From NCBI GenBank assembly GCA_002387325.1, contig DGIN01000058.1, positions 25,174 to 35,137 of the forward strand: a stretch of DNA of 9,964 nt, written 5' to 3'. Origin of the DNA: Bacteroidales bacterium UBA4621. GTDB lineage: Bacteria; Bacteroidota; Bacteroidia; Bacteroidales; Paludibacteraceae. The notes beneath the pieces are model-generated. The model was not told where the DNA came from, did no database searches, and saw nothing but the letters and a program-made list of their open reading frames with translations. Positions 6,105 through 9,964 of the stretch are shown here, piece by piece. A program made the position numbers and the translations under genes. Numbering within the stretch: position 1 is the first letter of the stretch; each line of letters opens with the position of its first letter.

Positions 6105-6977
6105 ATGAAAAAGAATATCCTTCCGGCTCTCTGCCTGTTGTTGTTCTCTGCCTGCAACAACCCCAACTACGACATGCCCGGTATGTTCAACGGCACAAGC
6201 CCCGAAGTGGCAACCCGTTTTGCAGAATCCATGGCATACAATGCCGCCGCGGGCGAGACACACCTCACCGTACCCGCTGACTACCGCATCTATGTCTGCA
6301 CCGACTCGCACATCGACTCTACCCACCGCAACTTGGAGCAGTTTGTGCTTGCCTACAAGTCTGACCCGCTCTGTCCGCTGGCACTCCATCTCGGAGACCT
6401 TGTTAACGCACAAGGCAATTTTCCCCACGCCTGCCGCACGCTGCAAACCGAACCTGTGTGTGCGCACCGCGACACACTTTTTATTACGCCGGGCAACCAC
6501 GACATCTATTTCAACCAATGGACAGACTACCGCAATATATTCCATACATCTTCCTATTGGTTTGATACACAGGATAATACTACAGGCAACCCGCTTGACC
6601 TTTTTATCTGTCTTGATTCTGCCGAAGGCACACTCGGAACGGCACAGATGAAATGGCTGCGCAGTCTGTTGGAAGAGAAAGCGAAAACCGGTTACCGCCA
6701 TATTATCGTATTCTCGCATACACACATGTTCAAGCAGGATGCCTCACAAGGACATACGTCCAACTATGCCATCGAGGAAACAGCGGAGATTACCGCTCTG
6801 TTTAGCAAATACCACGTGGATATGTATTTGTGCGGACACGACCACCACCGTGAAATCACCCGTTTCGGCAACACCGCCTATATCATAGTGGATACCTGCC
6901 GCGATCCTGAAGAAAAACCCTATTATATGCAGGTGGATATGGGCAGCGAGATACATTATCGCTTCATTGCTATGTAA
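6105..6977 (+). CDS. Lipoprotein calcineurin-like metallophosphoesterase
   Basis: This 290-residue protein is made as a lipoprotein: MKKNILPALCLLLFSAC has a lipobox ending at Cys17. It carries the full metal-binding set of the calcineurin-like phosphoesterase fold (PF00149). These are Asp67-x-His69, Gly97-Asp98, the GNHD motif (130-133), His205 and His207 in FSHTH, and GHDHH (244-248). It should hydrolyse phosphomonoesters or diesters using two metal ions in the periplasm or at the cell surface; the substrate cannot be read from sequence. The N-terminal 50 residues after the lipid anchor look like a flexible spacer. It is tightly coupled to the barrel gene, which suggests an outer-membrane pair. 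No terminator follows before the glgP promoter. Confidence 0.9.
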   Translation: MKKNILPALCLLLFSACNNPNYDMPGMFNGTSPEVATRFAESMAYNAAAGETHLTVPADYRIYVCTDSHIDSTHRNLEQFVLAYKSDPLCPLALHLGDLVNAQGNFPHACRTLQTEPVCAHRDTLFITPGNHDIYFNQWTDYRNIFHTSSYWFDTQDNTTGNPLDLFICLDSAEGTLGTAQMKWLRSLLEEKAKTGYRHIIVFSHTHMFKQDASQGHTSNYAIEETAEITALFSKYHVDMYLCGHDHHREITRFGNTAYIIVDTCRDPEEKPYYMQVDMGSEIHYRFIAM

Positions 6978-6988
6978 AGACCTGTTGC

Positions 6989-7023
6989 ATTGTGCATTGT
7001 GCATTGCAAATTGTGCATTGCCT
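6989..7023 (+). repeat. Five-copy heptad array ahead of the glgP promoter
   Basis: Units are ATTGTGC, ATTGTGC, ATTGCAA, ATTGTGC, ATTGCCT, with ATTG constant in all five. The copy number and unit length equal those of the array at 2891-2925. The last base touches the -33 element of the glgP promoter. Confidence 0.7.
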
Positions 7024-7054
7024 TTGGCAGTCTCGTTTTTTTTTCGTACCTTTG
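7023..7054 (+). promoter_or_regulatory. Promoter of glgP
   Basis: TTTG (7023-7026), 20 bp including a run of nine T, then TACCTTTG (7047-7054) matches the Bacteroidetes promoter. A start near 7060 leaves a leader of about 75 nt. It gives glgP expression independent of the upstream run. Confidence 0.75.
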
Positions 7055-7135
7055 TGCGCTCTTTGAGGGGGCCTCGCCATTCCTATAAGGCGTATCCGAT
7101 AGAAAAATCAATTACAAAACTAATCATCAATAGAA

Positions 7136-9694
7136 ATGAATATCAAAGTAAGTAATGCGAACCAGCCTCTGTGGAAAGAGGTGAACGTTCACGCCAATCT
7201 CCCAGAGAACCTGAACAAACTGCAAGAAATTGCATACAATATGTGGTGGGTCTGGAACTCGGACGCAAAGAATATCTTCCGCTACATTGATAACGATGCT
7301 TGGCATCGTGCGCAGTCCAACCCTATCGTACTGCTCAATATTATCAGTTATGAGCGTATGGTAGAATTGAGCAAAGACAAGAAATTTATGAAACAATTGG
7401 ATCAGATTTACTCTGATTTCCGTGCATATATGGATGCGCCCAAGGATACTTCGAAACCCTCAATTGCTTATTTCTCAATGGAATATGGTTTGAGCCATAT
7501 CCTCAAAATCTATTCCGGCGGTCTAGGTATTCTTGCCGGCGACTATCTCAAAGAGGCTTCCGACTGCAATGTGGATATGACCGCCATCGGTTTTCTCTAT
7601 CGCTACGGCTATTTCACCCAAACCCTTTCCCCCGAGGGGCAGCAGATTGCCAACTATGAGGCGCAGAATTTCTCCAACCTGCCTATCACACAGATGAAGA
7701 ACGCCGACGGCACACCGCTTGTTGTAGAGGTGCCTTACCCCGGGCGTGTAGTCAATGCGTACCTCTGGAAAGTGGCTGTCGGACGTATCAATCTCTATCT
7801 GCTTGATACTGACAACGAACTGAACTCCGAATGGGATCGCTCTATCACACACCAACTCTATGGCGGCGATTGGGAGAATCGTATCAAACAGGAGATACTG
7901 CTCGGTATCGGCGGGGTACTGGCTCTCAAAAAACTCGGCATCAAGAAAGATGTGTACCATTGCAACGAGGGACACGCTGCCCTTATGGGATTGCAACGTC
8001 TTGTTGACCTCGTGCAAGAGGATGGACTGACCTTCAACCAAGCCAAAGAGGTGGTACGCGCAAGCGGGCTATATACCTGCCATACCCCTGTGCCTGCAGG
8101 ACACGACTATTTTGAGGAGGGACTCTTCTACAAATATATGAACGAATATGCTGGCAAACTCGGTATCGAGTGGCACGACCTCATCGGTATGGGACGCCAG
8201 AACCCCGATGACAACAACGAGAAATTCTCAATGTCGGTTTTCGCACTCAATACCTGTCAGGAGGCAAACGGCGTGTCGTGGCTTCATGGTGAGGTGAGCA
8301 GGAAAATGTTTGCACCCGTTTGGCCGGGCTATTTCCCCGAAGAACTCCACGTAGGGTATGTTACCAACGGTGTGCACATGCCTACATGGGCTGCCAGTGA
8401 ATGGAAGGCTATCTACAAGGAGAATTTCCCGCTCGAGTGGTGGACGGATCAGTCGAACCCCGATATGTGGAAAGCCTACAACGATATACCCGATGACATC
8501 ATCTGGGCTACACGTATGAACCTCAAGAACAAACTCATTGATTATATTAAAGAGAAGTTCCAAGAGGACTGGATGAAGACACAAGGCGACCCTGCACGTA
8601 TTGTCCGTGCGCTCAACGAGATGAACCCCAACAACCTCATCATCGGTTTCGGACGCCGTTTCGCCACCTACAAACGTGCGCACTTGCTCTTTACCGACCT
8701 TGACCGTCTCGATAAATTGGTCAACAACCCCAACTACCCAGTACAATTCCTCTTCACCGGTAAAGCACACCCGGCTGACGGCGCAGGACAGGATTTGATA
8801 CGCCGTATCATCGAAATCAGCCGTATGCCGCAGTTCCTCGGAAAAATCATTTTCCTTGAGAACTACGATATGCGTCTCGCCAAGCGTCTCATCAGCGGTG
8901 TGGATATCTGGCTCAATACGCCTACACGTCCGCTTGAGGCATCGGGTACATCGGGCGAGAAAGCACAGATGAACGGTGTTCTCAACTTCTCCGTGCTTGA
9001 TGGTTGGTGGTACGAGGGATACGTCAAAGGTGCAGGTTGGGCTCTTACCGCAAAGCGCACCTATGAGAATCAGGCGCACCAAGACCAACTTGATGCGGCT
9101 ACTATTTATGAAATGCTCGAGAACGAGATTATCCCGCTCTACTATGCAAAAAATTCCAAAGGTTATTCTCCCGAGTGGATTCAGACTATCAAAAATTCGG
9201 TAACGAAAATCACGCCGCATTTCACTACCAAGCGTATGATGGACGATTACTTTGCCAAGTTCTACAACAAACTTGCGAAACGTCATAACCTCCTTGTGGC
9301 GGACAACTACAAGACCGCCAAGGATATCGCTGCTTGGAAAGAGAATATGGTGGCACACTGGGACGAGATTGAAACGGTCAAGGTCGAGATGCCGGACTTG
9401 AATGCGCCTAACGTAGGCGAGAAAGTGCGTGTGGCTGTTGAATTGGATACCCACAACCTCAATGACAAAGGGCTTGGCGTGGAACTTGTTGCCGTCCGTA
9501 CTTCTACCCACAACAATGACAAACTCTACGAGGTGGAGCCGCTGAAGTTGGTTAAGGTCGATGGGTCGCACCTGTTCTTCGAGACCACTTACCAGTTTGA
9601 CTATGCCGGTGGTATGAAGTTCGGTTTGCGTATGTATCCTCAGAACGATCTTCTTCCACACCGTATGGATTTCTGCTACGTCCGCTGGCTGTAA
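7136..9694 (+). CDS. glgP: Alpha-glucan (glycogen) phosphorylase
   Basis: This 852-residue GT35 enzyme releases glucose-1-phosphate from alpha-1,4-glucan ends in the cytoplasm using pyridoxal phosphate. It is of the shorter bacterial/archaeal type (TIGR02094). An N-terminal DUF3417 region (about 13-120, with MWWVWN) precedes the catalytic part. GGLGILAGD (128-136) is the glycine-rich segment, and HCNEGHAA (Cys276 onward) and HTPVPAGHD are typical of the type. GRRFATYKR has Arg508 and Lys513 at the places of the phosphate-binding Arg569 and Lys574 of muscle phosphorylase. EASGTSGEKAQMNG has Lys609 as the PLP lysine. The C-terminal 100 or so residues look beta-rich. Length and motifs are complete. 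No other glycogen genes lie in the window; own promoter and terminator suggest a single-gene unit. Confidence 0.95.
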   Translation: MNIKVSNANQPLWKEVNVHANLPENLNKLQEIAYNMWWVWNSDAKNIFRYIDNDAWHRAQSNPIVLLNIISYERMVELSKDKKFMKQLDQIYSDFRAYMDAPKDTSKPSIAYFSMEYGLSHILKIYSGGLGILAGDYLKEASDCNVDMTAIGFLYRYGYFTQTLSPEGQQIANYEAQNFSNLPITQMKNADGTPLVVEVPYPGRVVNAYLWKVAVGRINLYLLDTDNELNSEWDRSITHQLYGGDWENRIKQEILLGIGGVLALKKLGIKKDVYHCNEGHAALMGLQRLVDLVQEDGLTFNQAKEVVRASGLYTCHTPVPAGHDYFEEGLFYKYMNEYAGKLGIEWHDLIGMGRQNPDDNNEKFSMSVFALNTCQEANGVSWLHGEVSRKMFAPVWPGYFPEELHVGYVTNGVHMPTWAASEWKAIYKENFPLEWWTDQSNPDMWKAYNDIPDDIIWATRMNLKNKLIDYIKEKFQEDWMKTQGDPARIVRALNEMNPNNLIIGFGRRFATYKRAHLLFTDLDRLDKLVNNPNYPVQFLFTGKAHPADGAGQDLIRRIIEISRMPQFLGKIIFLENYDMRLAKRLISGVDIWLNTPTRPLEASGTSGEKAQMNGVLNFSVLDGWWYEGYVKGAGWALTAKRTYENQAHQDQLDAATIYEMLENEIIPLYYAKNSKGYSPEWIQTIKNSVTKITPHFTTKRMMDDYFAKFYNKLAKRHNLLVADNYKTAKDIAAWKENMVAHWDEIETVKVEMPDLNAPNVGEKVRVAVELDTHNLNDKGLGVELVAVRTSTHNNDKLYEVEPLKLVKVDGSHLFFETTYQFDYAGGMKFGLRMYPQNDLLPHRMDFCYVRWL

Positions 9695-9743
9695 TAGTGC
9701 AGATACAAAACACGTTGTTTTTTTAGACGGCAGTGTGTTGACA

Positions 9744-9786
9744 ATAATAAATTCCGTTGCGCGACTTGCGCAACGGAATTTATTAT
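9744..9786. terminator. Terminator after glgP, probably bidirectional
   Basis: A perfect 19-bp inverted repeat (9744-9762, 9768-9786) has a 5-nt GACTT loop, a G+C-rich top and an A/T-rich base. It begins 50 bp after the glgP stop. From the opposite direction it would end the short transcript starting near 9873. Confidence 0.85.
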
Positions 9787-9873
9787 AAAAGGATTTGTTT
9801 ATTCAATAGGTAACGCTTCTGCTGCGAATAATGGTACATTTACCATCGGTACTGTCCAATAGCAAATGCAATT
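9763..9873 (-). ncRNA. Candidate small RNA or leader-peptide transcript
   Basis: A promoter and a strong terminator enclose about 110-130 bp on the - strand. Within it lies one small frame with an ATG (9846-9799) encoding MVNVPLFAAEALPIE and a stop. No good Shine-Dalgarno site precedes it. The ATG sits in a perfect 6-bp hairpin, ATGGTA-AATG-TACCAT. Whether the product is an RNA regulator, a peptide or only a spurious transcript cannot be decided here; I do not recognise a known RNA family. Confidence 0.3.
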
Positions 9874-9878
9874 TTGTG

Positions 9879-9908
9879 CAAAGTTAGGGAAAATAATTGA
9901 AGAAGCAA
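9879..9908 (-). promoter_or_regulatory. Promoter reading leftward toward the glgP terminator
   Basis: On the - strand TTG (9908-9906), 19 bp and TAACTTTG (9886-9879) match the Bacteroidetes promoter. Predicted start is near 9873. No annotated gene lies downstream before the 19-bp-stem terminator. Confidence 0.6.
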
Positions 9909-9964
9909 TCTATCGGAGTTGAAAAGTTCAATTTTTCTCGTGGTCTTCTGTTGAGTTTTTTCTG

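Noticed and set aside
5757..6725. - strand reading frame (322 codons) across the barrel and phosphoesterase genes
   Set aside because: It crosses the boundary of two well-supported + genes, is rich in Cys, Val and Arg, and shows no domain or signal.
8228..9661. Long - strand reading frame (477 codons) opposite glgP
   Set aside because: It lies wholly within glgP, which has complete family motifs. The antisense frame has no recognisable domain and results from the codon use of the real gene.

Overview
The window is chromosomal DNA of a Bacteroidota bacterium, most likely of the order Bacteroidales. The evidence is five matches to the Bacteroidetes promoter (TTTG or TTG at -33, 19-20 bp, TAnnTTTG at -7), sparse Shine-Dalgarno sites, a tmRNA with a Bacteroides-like nine-residue tag frame, short lipoproteins with classical lipoboxes, and a DUF3417-containing GlgP of the kind found in this phylum. 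I cannot name the genus.

Layout. Positions 1-467 hold no credible gene. They carry short A/T-rich repeats, a run of hairpins, and a 14-bp imperfect inverted repeat enclosing about 290 bp, which may be a small non-autonomous repeat element. A tmRNA gene (ssrA, 536-926, +) follows with its own promoter and a 17-bp perfect-stem terminator that also serves the convergent small lipoprotein gene (1000-1452, -). That gene and the next (1541, +) fire from two interleaved divergent promoters.

Positions 1541-6977 are a run of five + strand genes that may be one transcription unit: a secreted LysM glucosaminidase, a DUF721/DciA-like protein, MutS2 (TTG start), an outer-membrane beta-barrel candidate and a lipoprotein calcineurin-like phosphoesterase. 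The first two genes are translationally close and the last two are 6 bp apart. glgP (7136-9694) has its own promoter and a 19-bp-stem terminator. To its right, a convergent - strand promoter points at the same terminator across about 130 bp, a candidate small RNA or leader-peptide gene.

How the genes relate: ssrA and mutS2 are housekeeping (ribosome rescue, nucleic-acid or collided-ribosome processing). The glucosaminidase, barrel and phosphoesterase act at the envelope, and GlgP mobilises storage glucan. I see no phage, CRISPR, toxin-antitoxin or defence locus and no clearly new system. The items most worth a second look are the divergent tmRNA tag, the MutS2 that seems to lack part of its KOW-like module, the two five-copy heptad arrays, the interleaved promoters, and the small transcript at the right end.
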